A stretch of 64,000 nt of DNA from Lepturacanthus savala. Its lineage: Eukaryota; Chordata; Actinopteri; Scombriformes; Trichiuridae. Made by a program: the position numbers and the translations under genes. Within the stretch, counting starts at the first letter, position 1. Each line of letters opens with the position of its first letter. Shown one piece after another: positions 48,691-61,518 of the stretch. The notes beneath the pieces were generated by a model, which was not told the origin of the DNA, did no database searches, and saw nothing but the letters and a program-made list of their open reading frames with translations. The stretch lies in NCBI GenBank assembly GCA_030544235.1, contig CM060484.1, forward strand, positions 5,612,031 to 5,676,030, given 5' to 3'.

Positions 48691-51589
48691 CTATTTTTAC
48701 CCGTTCTGAACATTTTGTTTTTCTGTGGCAGAAGTCACACTTTCCATAGCACTATTTCCGTCTATGGGTTAAAGTGCACTGCAGACAAAAGAAAGAAACC
48801 ACTCAGCTGGCTAACTTCCTGTTTTCTCACATGGTGCCTGCTACTTCAGAGTAGAAGCAAAAAAAAAGGTGTATCTAGTGAATATGTTGCTCTGTAACTG
48901 TATTACATGGGTGATTTAACCAAATGCTATTAAGCCATTATGTATGGTTCTACATGGCTGGAAAATAAATTGAGTATTTCACAAGCAAAAAAACACACCT
49001 AGAAAAATAGCAGGCAGATTTGGAAATGTTTCTGGCTTATTCCTGAAAGCAGCAACAGGGAAAAGTTTATGAGGCCTCTGGTATTCCTTTTTTGGTCCTT
49101 AAAAAGGCACTTAAAGCTTTTAAACACTGCTGTGTTTTGCCATAGTATTGAGAATAAATTGAGTACTTCATTAAAAAAAAAAAGAAAATGCCAAACATTT
49201 TCCCGTAAAGTTTGCACCAGCTTCCTAATGGCTCACCAATTCTGCTCATTACCTCCATTATACTGCTGATGAAATGTCTGAATCATAGTGGAAATGTTAA
49301 AGCTTGTGAGTTTAGTTCAGGTCACGTCAGATGAAGCAACGGCACGTGCATGTGATGTACATGTTTCTGATGACGCCCTATAGGAGAAACAACAGAAATT
49401 TACAACCACAGTTTTAGTCTCTCCAACTCCTCCCTGATGTGTCTTTTGCCTGAAGACTAATGTGATACCTGAAAATGATTGTTTTTCAGTTTTGTAAAAG
49501 CTTCCGCTCATATTCCCTCTTAAAAGCATGTACTGCTAATTTCAATGTAAGTCCAGAAATAGGAGCTTTTTTTTTCCACCAAAGTGCAAATGGATTTTGC
49601 TTTACCCACTGGAAAAAAAAATGGTTCAGAGGTTTCAAAAGATGTCGGCTGTCAAGTTGTGTTTCAAGGAAATGTCTAAGAAACGCACAGAAAATCTAGA
49701 ATATTTCCATTTGAGGTAATGATCCAATGAATACATCATTAAATCTAAGCATCATTTAGGTTCAACAGACTACACACTCTGTAATGTATATACATAATGG
49801 CAAGGACTATGAAGGGAAAAAAGAGGCTGTAAAGCAAAATTCAGAGTTTGAGGGGTTAAAATGAAACATGCAAAAATATCTAATTCAGTCAAACTATGAG
49901 ACTTAATCCAAATTTGGCATCCAGGAGGAATAAACACCTTATTATTTCCATTTTGAGTTTGTCAAAATTTAAATCTGGATCTAAACTCACAGCTCATATT
50001 TAAGCTGAAGATAAATAAACCAGCAGCAGGTGATATTTTCCAATGACTCCAATGATTTAAAGGATACGATTTGAAAAAAATAAAAATAAAAAAACTCCCA
50101 CGCACCAACACCTGAGCACACACACACACCTATAACACATACACTCATTATATCTAAAAACATCTAACCACACTATTGGTTCACTTTTTCCAGTGGACTG
50201 CAAGTCACATACTGTGTGAATGCACCACACACACAGAAATTGGTTTATTTTGCCAGAATGTCCACCCAGCCACTACTTGTAAGTGTCTTTCCTTCTCACC
50301 ATTTACCCAAATATTTAGCCTGTGTTGAACACACACATAAACCTGCATGGACAAAACAAACACATGTAAACACATAGTACTAAAACTCTGTATCTGCAGA
50401 AAGGTGTAAAAAATGTCCATCATATATTTTTTTTAAAAAGCAAGGACATTTCATTTATAAAAATATAAAACAGAGAAAAAACAGATAATTAACAGATTAT
50501 TGACATTCTAAACCAAGAAGCTCAATATTTGCTTCTATACATCTGACTTTCCTTTTGTGTGTATATGGATTCAATATTAAGTATTTATTGTATTTGAACT
50601 TGTATTTGTTTGTATCTACCTGTCCAAGGACTGCAGCTGGAAACACACGAGTGGCTAAATCTAGTCCAAAGATCTTCTCTCCTTGTACGAGATGAATGTT
50701 TGTACATGGTCCCTGACAAGTAAATATAAACTAAACAAATCAATACAAGGAGTTATGCTCATCAAAACCCAGGTGAAATAACTGAGGATGATCGCACTAC
50801 TAAAAACACAAAATACAAAATACAGAACTGATATTGAAAACTCTGCTCGGCTCTTTATCCTTGAGAACCTCCTGCCAATCATATGCAAAAAGCCTTCAGT
50901 TAACTCCACTGCAGCAACTGTGTGTTCAACACGTCAAATTACGGCATGTGATCATGATCTCGCAAACAATCCTGCTCCCGGCCTTCCAGAATATCACATG
51001 ATCAAACACTGAGGTGTTGCCTGTCTCTGTCAAGGCGTCACCTGTCAGCGATAGCCCATGTGGTTTTGTTGTCTGTGTCCTCTGAGGAATGCTGATAAGG
51101 CTCGGCGGCGTGATCCCCCATGCTTGCAGGGCTCAGCACATGAGCGGAGATTCATCAAAACACATGTGAAGTGGACTTGTGGCTGATTGAGGGGCTTGAT
51201 ATCCTCTCCTCTGGTCTTCATTAGACGGAGGAATGGGGGGAAGGCAGGGGGGTTCCTCACCACTGGGACTGCAGCGCCGGTTTATAGCAACTGGGTCAGG
51301 CAGCAAGGAGTATTTACTCATCAGATCTGGCAACCGTGGCGTCTTATACACTGTACACTATGACTACATTATAAAGGGTTGATAACTTTGCAGTTTTTCA
51401 CTTGGTGGTAAAATATGTCTTGGTTTTCGTGGTCAGAAGTTTGGTCATTCTCTTACATCAAGTAGGTTGAAACATTATAATTTATCTGAATCTAAGTGTG
51501 TTTCTACACCTGCCTTATTTAGTTTAGTTAAACCAAACCCTGAAATGTTTACTCCCTTGGTGCGATTCATATGGGAACTCGAGGTGCAG
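48691..51589. other. Intergenic non-coding region
   Basis: 48691-48900 trails off from the CpG-rich block with an open plus frame lacking domains. 50105-50130 is AC-rich. 51040-51330 is balanced and might be conserved. The remainder is AT-rich with nothing recognised. Confidence 0.4.
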
Positions 51590-52730
51590 TGCCTCATATG
51601 TCCTATTTCCACTAGGTGCAACAGTACAGTATGGTACGCTTACTGGTCCCATGGTATCCGTTACCAGTTGAATAACCCTTTTGGTTGGGGTACCTAGCAC
51701 ACAGGACCAGTACCCTAGGGGAGGGCCCCCAGTGTAAGTGCAAGGCCTCCTTACAAAGTGGAAACTAAAAACTGTCCATTACAGACCTGAACCATACATC
51801 CACACTGACGGTGGCAACAGAGATTGGGTCAGATGGTTATATGAACTCACAACTTTCAACAACACACAAAACCATCATCATTTGGTTGCTCTTCAGAAAA
51901 CAGCTCAGAGAAATGTGGTTTTAGAGGTCTGTTGCACAATTAGACCAAACTATTTAGGAGTACATTTAAAAGGTCTGATGCATCGGATGTGGCAAGGCTC
52001 TCCTGGTCTCATCTAAACTTAAGCCTAATATGCAAAAGGCACAAAATCATCCAGATGCAACTGAAATACTACATACTACCCTACAGCTAATACAGATGTT
52101 GAGGGTGAGTTCATTCAACTTTTTGCAGTTGACAATACCAACTAATTGAAGTTACATGCATGTCAATACATTGTGTTCTGTTGGTTTCAAATTGATCTCA
52201 CTGCTGCCAATATGATAGACACAAGCAAGCAATTTATCGTGTGATTCAGATGTTTATGGCATCTGAATGTCTGAGTCTGAATCTGAGGCATGTCTGATGC
52301 TTTGAATGCAGAGATCTGGGACAATAAAGAGTGCACCAGAGAGGAGAGACTGCCCATTCCCGGAGTTCTTTCTCAAAAAAGAAAGGAAAAATCGTGCTGA
52401 CTTCTTGATGAATTACAGGCATACATGACTGACAGTAGAAGGATGCTGGAGGAAATAAATGGAACGGAAAAGAGCCAATTGGCTCAAGAGGCTTCTGCTT
52501 TTAAAAGGATACTTGAGGCACAACAGGAGCCCGAGGAGAGGAGATCATGGTCTATGCAGGCTGATAGTAAAGTTTCCCCAATCATTAGCTGGTCAGTCAG
52601 TCATTCCCAGAAACTTTGTGGATCATTGTGCATGAGGAACTGTATCAAAATTGTCTGCCTGCAAAAAGAAGAGCTAGAAGTTTGTGCTGGTTTCAGGTGC
52701 CCATGTTCAAGTGCAAACAAGTCTTAAAAC
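51590..52730 (+). pseudogene. Decayed DNA transposon with coiled-coil ORF remnant
   Basis: 51601-51720 starts TCCTATTTCCACTAGGTGCA and has several GGTA(C/T)C words (GTATGGTACG, GGGGTACC, AGTACCCTAGGGG), a pattern I associate with fish DNA transposon ends. At 52400-52560 the plus strand encodes ADFL in one frame and, after a +1 shift, DELQAYMTDSRRMLEEING, followed by EASAFKRILEAQQEPEERR. This acidic, heptad-like segment resembles the C-terminal coiled coil of Myb/SANT-type proteins carried by PIF/Harbinger-like transposons. A 92-codon frame at 51738-52016 is unrecognised. Frameshift and stops show it is dead. The superfamily assignment is uncertain. Confidence 0.45.
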
Positions 52731-55700
52731 CTAATTTGAAGATTTGCAATGACAGATGCAAAAAAAGACACAGCAAACACGATCAAACATCTAGTGTGAA
52801 ATATGTTGAGCTAATATCACACTGTCACTACAGTATACTACAAGAAACATGATAGACAACAAATAAAAGACCACAAGCAACAATTACTCTAAATAAACAG
52901 AAGCAGAATTATGTTAACAATGGCATGTCATTACATTTAGTGTTTAGTGGTTTAAGGTTATCAAGAATGCTATAGAAAGAACTATGATGTCTTTGTTTGC
53001 TTATATTTCCAAGAATGTGCTCCCTCATTTTCAAGGTTGTGCCTTTCTCTATCTTTTTCTTTTTTCCCTTTTTTACGAGCAAAGAGAAATATCCAGCAGC
53101 ATTTCAGACTACATTATCACCACCATTTAGCTGAAATGATGAGGGGAAGCTGCAACACTCAGTCAACGCCAAAAACAGAAATATTGTTTTTCAACACATG
53201 ACATATTAGTTTGGTCACTTTCAGATATTGATCATCGCAGAAGGGGATGACTAAAGCGTTTTTTTTTTTTTTAATAAATCTTTTTTTCTGAGTTATACTA
53301 ATGTTACCTGTGGTAACTGTTAGGCTAAATCAGGAGAGAGAGATTGTTCCTGTGCCAAATCATGAATATTCATGTGTCTTGGCTCTTTTTTTACATGTAG
53401 GAAAAACAGAAGCCAATCTGGATCTAGGAGCAATGAAAAAGCTTTTTTTTTTTTTTTTTTCCAGAGCACTGTAAAATCTTTCAGTGACCCCTCATTATAA
53501 ATAATGTCTAAATAGGGCCCATAGATTGTTATATAATCTGAGCATAAATGTGTCTGATCATGAAAGCTTTGAAATGTGCATAACACAACAAACCCTCTGA
53601 ACCTCATAATCAACCTCTCTAGCTGTTTTCCTGCTTGCAATTTGCAAACCGTTGGAACAGCAATTTGTCTTAACTGCATCTAGAACATATTATTGGGATG
53701 AAAAACAGTACAAGCCATGGATTGTGTGATCAGGAGGACTGGTGATTCATTACTTATGTTATGACTGTGTGAGGACTAATAAAAACTTAAGAATAGAGAA
53801 ATCGCTTAAGTCCAAACTGATGTTCATACACACCTGAACAAAAGTCACTTTAGAAAGATGCTTCCTTTAAGGCAGATGTGCTCATGCATGTATAATGAAA
53901 CTAATAATGTCAGCGTCTAAGTGCACGAATAATGTTTATTCTATATTTGGTATACCTACGTATGGTCGTTATGGGAAACGGTAGAATCAAGCGACTCAGA
54001 GTCGCTAATCTACCGCACAGCTGGTGAGTCATTGACAAAATGGTCCTGAGATGATGATCTTAGATAACCATGATAATGGAGTTGCATCAGTTCTCTGCCC
54101 AGCACAGAGCACATGGAAAAAAAAATATCCAGATGGCTTACAGAATTTCATTTATTAATCGTGGCCTGTTGCCGGGTACCTAATCTGAGTTTTCAGCACA
54201 ATAATGGCAGAGGTTAATCTTCTAATGACTACTCTACTGAATTTTGCAAGATCAAATAATTTGTTGCACCTGCAGGGCCAAAGCTTTAATGAGCAGGAGG
54301 GCTTAGGAAAAAAACAAACACAAATTGAGAGTAAGGTGAAGGTCAGCTTTATTTATGTAGCAAATTTAGATTCAACCAAAGTTGCACCAATGTGCTTTCC
54401 AGTATAAGAAGTACAAAAAACAGTGTGAAAGTACAAAAAACAATATAAAGTTCACAAATCAATATATCAGAATACACAATACCCTTCCAAAGTCATTGGG
54501 ATGGAGGCATTATTTTGGAGCCTCAATGGGAAAAATGAGTATTTTACCTTTTACCTTTTTGTTTGTTGAATTTAAAACCACTATAAAAGTGACACTGAGA
54601 CTTTTGATAAAGGAGCAGTTTTTGGCAGCAGGCAGTCTTTGAGCACCAAAAGATTAATTAAAATATCATCCAAACACAATAACCTCTGTCTTCCTGTCAT
54701 TAAGTTATCACGCATAACAGAGGTGGCGAGGAGTTCAGTTCAAAGATCTGTTGCTTGAAGGTAGAGTAGGTGTTCATTGTGAAAAAAAAAAAAAAAAAAC
54801 ATGGTTATTAATTCTGAATGATAAAGATGCATTCTGCTCTCATCTTTGAAATTGTGATTTTTTCTTTTCTAATAGACATTTAAAGGTGATAACATTTAAG
54901 GTGATAACTGCATTTAAAGTGTAGGTTAGGATATTGTAGTTGTTTGGCTGGCAGAGGTTTTTTCTGCTTCTTCACACCAACCTCAACAGCAAACAGCGAG
55001 GGGTGGTTTGGTATAAATCTGCTCTGATTCATATATTCACAGTCTGCATTATTCACTGTTTTAAAGTTATTAGCCTACTTAGCCTACTGCTGCTCATCTG
55101 ACCATCTGTAGCTCTGCACAGAGCCAAGACATGCAACAGTCCCTACGGCCCACACACTCCACCACCTGAAAAGAAAGTGGTTTTCTTTCTCAATAGTAGC
55201 ATAACAACCCTATGTAGATGTCGATATTATGTGTACAGATTATGTGACTATCTCAGATCCACTAACAGCGATTACAAACCTGAAGGGTGATGAGAAAACA
55301 AAAAAAAATGTTTGCATGCATAAACATGTATTTTTATGACTTTTCTGAAACGTAATATTTTTTTTTTACCTTTTAATGACTTTGAAACTTAATGAACTAC
55401 AAAATCTGAGAGGGAAACATCAGTCTTCGGTTGAACTGTTCACGGCTCATTTTGCAACCCATAATTAGGGGTCGTAAGTGAACATTTTATAGCCCCATGA
55501 TACTCTGTTTGAATTATGGGCACAACTTATACCTTTTGCTGAACCTGTCTGCAAGAGTTACTGCTATACTACATGTGTCTTCCACTTTTTTTAAAGCTTT
55601 TTGAGAAATATATGATGTTGCTGGAAAACAGCCACTTACACTTTAAACAGGATGAACGACCTGAAGACCTTGGTTAAATTACAGTAGCATATTTTACTTT

Positions 55701-58700
55701 ATTGATTCATTACTTTCGACAGTGAAGCGGTCAATAATTGAAAAATCATAGATGCTTATCAATACTTCCATATTAATAAAGTCAAGAACCAAGTCACATC
55801 CTCAAAGTCCAATTGCTGTAGCAAATTATAAGATCCTGTAACTTAGTCATTCCATTCCTCAAGGACAGAAGTAGAATATCATGTTATCCAACATACGGTG
55901 TCCATCAGCGTCTGATACTGACTTAAAAAGTAGCTTTTAGCATCTGGACGAAAAGCACCAGACTTTCCCCTCTCCAGTATAAACCCATCATTCTCATAAT
56001 GAGTAACAAAACAAACAGCTCAACGTTTGGGCAAATTTATCAGTAAAATACCCGACGGGATGGTAAAAATGTCAGAAATTTGTGGTCTGGAACAATGCTC
56101 TCCTCTGCAGTGATGTTATCTAACCATCACCCAACTCTCCACCTCGTAACCCCGTAGATGAGAGCACATTTCTCACCCCTATACAGATGCTATCGGTCTT
56201 ATTGTCTCCATTTCAGATGTTGCAGGAGTTTTAAAGAAAGTCTAGGGGACTAACCTGCTTGTTGAAAAATGACACGAAAGGGTACCCAATGCATCAGAAA
56301 GTGATGCTGAGGGGCGTTACAAAACGGCACATATGACGCCCTGTGAATGAGAATGGTCTGATCATCCAGTGTATAGGAAAAGTTCAAAATATGCTATCTT
56401 GCAGAGAGGACTCTTAGGACTTTTGTGTTTGTCTGTTTGAGATGAAGCTACCAGCTGGCTTGGAAAAAGCTATGTCCTTTTATATGTAATTATGAACAAT
56501 AATCAATTCAACGACAAATGCATCTCTGTCTAGCTAAAAGCACAAAAAGGAACTTCAAGTTCATTTTAAACTATTAATGCATCTACAAATAGAAACCAGT
56601 TGGAAGCTTGTGGAGGAAAAAGCCACTGATGTCAATGCTGCAATGTCTATTATTCATTCCAGTTATTGGTGACAATTTAATGTATCTACAACACAAGTTT
56701 GGGACTTTATTTTCATGTCTTGATGTCTTGATTGAATGATTAAAAAATGACGGATGTTCCTGGAGATACAGAATGGAAACTCTTGAGTCAAGAGGGTTAA
56801 ACAAGATAAGATTTGTTAATTCGGGAGTTTTAGATGTGCTATTTTGTTAACTTTGCAATGAGCCAGGCTAGATCTTCCCCATCTTTTTTCTAAGCTAACT
56901 ACCTTTGAATAAGGTCACAAGTCAAAATGGTTTGCATTCTGTAGCTTGACTCACCAGGTGAAAGCAGGTAAATTACATCATCTCATTGCTTTAACCTGCA
57001 AAATGTACTCAGCCACAAGGCAGACGTCAATAAACACGTCAGCTGAAGAAGAATTTTAAATCAGCTGAGGCATTGAAGGTGCCGCCTTTGATATAGACCT
57101 GCAAAAAGGTGATTTTCACTGCCTCAGGAACACAGTTCTGTGTATGCTCCTTGCATTATTAACTTTATTTATTTTTTTTTTATGAATAACCCGTTTAACA
57201 CACAAGTCATGTCTGTTTTGACATTACTTGGTGTTGCCTCACTTAACTCTTCCCCAGTCTCTCCTTTTGGAGCCAAATACCGCAAACACATCAAAATACT
57301 TTATAAGTCATTCGTGTGGAGAGCGGCTATAAAATATGTAAAACGCCAATAAACATCCAAAACGGCCTGTTGATTCACAGTTCGGATGGAGCTTGGCAAA
57401 CTCAGCCTTTAAATGTGCAACCTATGCCTTTTGAAATCGAAACTCTTGGTTATATGGTTGCTTGTCCTTATTTATTTCTCGTGGTGAGAAATTTAAACAC
57501 CTATTTCTGGGTTTGGACCTGTCACCATGAAAACGAATGTCCAAATATTTCTTTCTGTCACAGTTTAATCACAACCCTCCAAAATGATAGATATTTAATT
57601 GGCACCGTACTAACGACTCCCATAACTCTTTTCTTGCCTCTGAAGGCCAAGTTGAAGTCCCGAGCCCTTCCAGCACCCAGCTGTCCTCCTCTCTCCGCTT
57701 TTCTCTTCCTCGCCTTTGTTTGTCGTCTGGTGTTGTAGTGCTCCGTGACACCATTTGTCTCCATAACAAGTCTCAGTAAACAGCGTTTTGGTGAGCCCAC
57801 CTGCAGTAGCCCTGGTGCTGGTCGCTGCTCACCACGGGCCTCCCAGGACTACCCACAGAGGAGGAGGCAATTAAGGCCTAGGGGAAGGAGCCATAAATCT
57901 CCATAAACTTCAGCTAGCCACTCTCCCCCCCACTTTCGCTGGACACTCAGTTAATGCATCTCCTCCTCCGGCAGCCCCCAGACGGACTCCAGAGGAGAAA
58001 AGGAGCTCTTCTGATTTCCCACAACTAAGCTGCTCCTTTTCACAGTTCCTCCGCGGGCGAGGGCCATGAATCATGGCGCAAGAATTTTGGACAATACCGT
58101 TGTTGTAATTTAATGGGCAGTATTGCTGAAGTTTGTTGGGGTTTTGTTGCATGGAAATATTTATATTTACCTTGGGATTTTTGTGGTTTGAGGCACATCA
58201 CCCAATTATGTTGCTGTAGCAAACATTTGCTGAGGGGACTCCGTGTTTACTCGGAACTCTGCAAACCATCTTGAGCCATTTTAAAAAAAGAAGCATGTGC
58301 TGGGGAGAGACATTAAAGGTGCAAAGACTTGTCTCATGACAGTTTCATGATGGAGTGCAAGCAGAGTTATAAATTATATAGACACTTTCCGTCTCAGGGC
58401 AATTGAAAACCTTTTCACAACATGTTGTACAACATGAAACCTGTTTTGTGCAAAACTGTGGCAAAGGATTGGCTGGCGGTGTAGTGCAGGGGAGGAGACA
58501 CTGGTCTCACTAATCAGACAGGACGTGCAAAGGAAAACATCCCTCTCGAGGAGGAAATGCCTGCTTCCTTTTTATCGTATTCTTAAGGACACGCTCCTCT
58601 GCAAAGCTGCTGATGTATGGCTTTAACATCACCACCTACAGAGAGATAGGTGTGAGTGTGTGTGAGAGAAAGCAAGACAGACACACACACACACACGCAC

Positions 58701-58839
58701 ACACACTCGGTCATTCTGTTCATCCAGCTGCAATATACATTCCAGCAAATTAACCCAGATAGGATAGTATGGTGGAACAGTGGTTTACAGTGCTGAATGA
58801 GATTGCATTGAGTTTCCTCCCATCAATAAAAAAACTTGT
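52731..58839. other. Intergenic non-coding region
   Basis: T runs at 53260-53271 and 53443-53461, A run at 54782-54799. 56912-56924 is a DR1-like site. 56215-56345 has words (ACCCAATGCATCAGAAAGTG, TATGACGCC) that recall an old repeat, unproven. 57640-58080 is balanced and CpG-bearing with GGCAATTAAGG and CCATAAA cores and looks like conserved non-coding DNA. GT/AC patches at 58650-58700. No gene recognised. Confidence 0.4.
56912..56924 (+). promoter_or_regulatory. DR1-like nuclear-receptor site
   Basis: AGGTCA, one C, then AAGTCA. This is one mismatch from a perfect DR1, the preferred spacing of RXR homodimers and RXR-PPAR. It lies about 39.6 kb upstream of the probable rxra start. Motif evidence only; one or more such sites are expected by chance in 64 kb. 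Confidence 0.25.
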
Positions 58840-59050
58840 GTTTTAGGAATCGGGTCAGTTTGACCCTGAGTGGTGGCTCAGAGCTATCTCCATCTGAATG
58901 GATTCCCATGAAATTTCCTTCCAACATGTATGATCCTCCAGAAGATGGAACCAGTCCTCAGTTTACTTCTAGCACCTTCATAAGGTCATTTCTGTAGTAA
59001 AATGTTTTACCAACTGAATGGACTGTGAGAACATGTTTCCTTCCAGAATA
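58840..59050 (+). mobile_element. Dispersed fish repeat with ERE-like palindrome
   Basis: The stretch contains CGGGTCAGTTTGACCC, then TGGCTCAGAGCTATC, GAATGGATTCCCATGAAATT, CATGTATGATCCTCCAGA and CTAGCACCTTCATAAGGTCA. The words GAATGGAT-CCATGAAATTT and CTAGC-CC-TCA-AAGGTCA are, from memory, those of a dispersed non-autonomous fish repeat. Ends and duplication are not resolved. GGGTCA-GTT-TGACCC (58852-58866) has estrogen-response-element geometry. Confidence 0.45.
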
Positions 59051-60811
59051 AATAAAATTGATAATATTCTGTATTTTTTAATCAGGTCACATTTCAAATT
59101 TGTAAATTGATAAGATTAGATAAAAGTAAATTCAAAGCACAAAACTACTTGATTTTACTATTGTCACTAGTACCTTATCTTTGTAGCAGTTGTGGAGGGA
59201 TAACATTCAATGTCCATGTGGTGATGTTATTCATGGAAGATCTTAAAATCATAAATTCAAGGGCAATACAGAACTATATTCATGCAAAATGCTAGCAAAC
59301 GCATGCTTCCTAATGATCTGTCATAGGAATTTAATGCTACTTTTAAACATAATAAAACTGCTCTAGAAATATATACAATATGAACAAATGACTTTACAAA
59401 TGGTATCTTTGCTTAAACAATCCACAAAGCATTTCCTTGAGTATGCAATCCTGGCTCTAAAAATGAACCTGTATCACGACTTAATATTAATTATATAAAT
59501 CTAAAAATTGTTAAAAATGTTGCCTCAGTTTCAGTTTCCTCTCTCCTCAGTTGAAAAACTGCTCCTGAGACGTGTGAATAGATGTCTCTCAGCAGATGCT
59601 GCTGATGGAGATGTGAAAGGTGTTGACCTGATCTGTGAACTGTCTCTCTACTCCCTCCTCTGCACCAACCACCACCTGTCTGGCACAACTCAAACACATC
59701 TGGGGGGGGACACTGCTGTTTCATGCGTGAGTGTGTCACTTAAATGCTCTACCTTTCACTGACCTGGAGAAACACGGTTTCTGTGCCGGTAAAACCACAT
59801 GTGGAGGTGGAAGCACAACTCATTCGATCCATACACCGCTGTACTCCCCCCCCTTCCCCTTTCCAGTTTCTTCTCTTTAGTGGTGTGATATCACTTTACT
59901 GGGTCACCAGATTTTCCAGAGTCACCGAGGGGACATGTTGCTCACCTCTTGACTTCTTTACCTCTTGAACTGGAGGAAATTTCCCCTTTTATAGAGCTAA
60001 GACTGCCAGCTGTCATTCTCACCTCCTACTTATTAAAGACTGAAACCAAGAGAGAAGGCGCGCAATTTAGTGAAAGTAAAAGGGCATGCAACAGAGGAAA
60101 GCTGATAAGCATCGAGCTGTACTTGTAGAGCGGCTCATCCAACATTAATGGTAGAGTAATTGGTTTGTAACTGTAACACTTACTAGGCCATCAATAATGA
60201 CCAGGGAGGTGAGTGTAGTGTTACTTGGTTGGGATAAGGGGCCATTGTGCCGGAGCTGAAGCCACAGGATCAGCTGAATGGGCCTGCAGTTATGTCGGAC
60301 AAATATTTATACAGTATCATGTTACTGGAACATTCTAACTAGTGGAGACAAGAATAGGCAGGGTGATTGAAAAGTCAGATACACATGTACTACATTTCTA
60401 CTTTATCTGAGGATCTACTATTGGATCATTCACTGATCAAAGCTCAGGAAATACAATAATGAAAGGGGCTCATTACACTTAAGAGTGTTTATTTTCTGCA
60501 TGCTGTGGGGGGTTGATTCTGGCATGCTTATTTGAAATATGTAAATATTTTGCCTTCTGAAATTGATTTCATAGTTTAACAATATACATGAAAATGAAAT
60601 ATAAAAGCAGCTTTATTTGAAATATAATTGACAAATAAAAGTATTTAATAGAAATTACCTCAATATAACATAAGTTTGACTTTTACAGATTTTTACATTT
60701 GAACTCACTTTCAATTAAAGCTGTGATTTAATAAATTCCTCATCATTTACAAAACTATTATATGATGTTGCAAGGTTTTGGGCGTAACTAAACTGTATTG
60801 TATTGTATGAA
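59051..60811. other. Intergenic, nothing recognised
   Basis: 59505-59765 has overlapping frames on both strands around CTGCTCCTGAGACGTGTGAA without a recognisable family. 60030-60300 is balanced, with TAATGG and CAATAATGA cores. The rest is AT-rich. Confidence 0.45.
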
Positions 60812-61518
60812 CAATGGTGGAAACTAACTTAAGTACATTAACTCAAGGAAGATAATTAAGTACAATTTTGAGGTACTAATACTTTTGATGCTACTACTTG
60901 ATACTACTTCTACTCAGCTACATTGGACAGCTTTGGTTGCTTTTTAGATGCAGATTTATATAATATATAATATAACCAGCTCTTAAAAAGCAATGCATTG
61001 ACAAAAATGAAACCAGCACTGTAGTCTGGTTCACATTTTGCATGTCTTTGAGTTGTTAACAGCTCCACCAAGTAATGATTTTTTTCAATTCTAAATTTCT
61101 CACATGGTTTCATTTTAGTGAATGTACAAATGATCCAATATTTCACCAAAAATCAAAAGTCCAAAAATGAAAACAGATTTGTGTATCAGAACTTTGTTTT
61201 TTTTCTTTCCACCTCCCATTCATCATCATCCATCATTTCACAACAATCCATCTGGTGACCCTTTGAAGGGGCCCAACCCCCAGTTTGGGAACCACTGCAC
61301 TAAACTAGATAACTCAACATAAAGAAGTTGAAATTAGATTGACCTCCAGCAGTTAAGGCAGTAACATGTCGCTTACACACCAACATTATATCACTCACAC
61401 CCAAGAACCTTTACTGAAGTAGGATTTTTATGCAGGACTTTTACTTTTGATTCAGAATTTGTACACTGTACTGGTACTTTTACTACAGTATAGGATCTGA
61501 ATGCTTCTCCCACCACTG
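60812..61518 (+). mobile_element. Non-autonomous hAT-like element, about 707 bp
   Basis: The left end CAATGGTGGAAACTAACTTA and right end CTTCTCCCACCACTG are inverted copies of CA(A/G)TGGTGG(A/G)A. Inner landmarks (TACAATTTTGAGGTACT, CTTCTACTC.GCTACATT, AACCAGCTCTTAAAA, then GCAGGACTTTTACTT and GGATCTGAATGCTTCT) follow a layout I recall from a very common fish repeat made of AAGTAC-rich arms. Flanks TGTATGAA (60804-60811) and ATTATGAG (61519-61526) share TATGA in register, consistent with an eroded 8-bp duplication. Interrupted by a second element at about 61022-61297. Confidence 0.72.
61022..61297 (-). mobile_element. Second hAT-like element nested in the first
   Basis: On the minus strand from 61297 the sequence reads CAGTGGTTCCCAAACTGGGG, then TTGGGCCCCTTCAAAGGGTC, the classic end of hAT-Charlie-type repeats. 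The other edge near 61022 reads TAGTCTGGTTCACATTTTG, a degenerate inverse copy. GCACT occurs next to both edges, possibly a relic of the target duplication. Host-element sequence resumes at ACTAAACTAGATAACTCAAC. Confidence 0.6.

Noticed and set aside
56215..56345. Possible old repeat around ACCCAATGCATCAGAAAGTG
   Set aside because: Resemblance is from memory only and no structural hallmark supports it.
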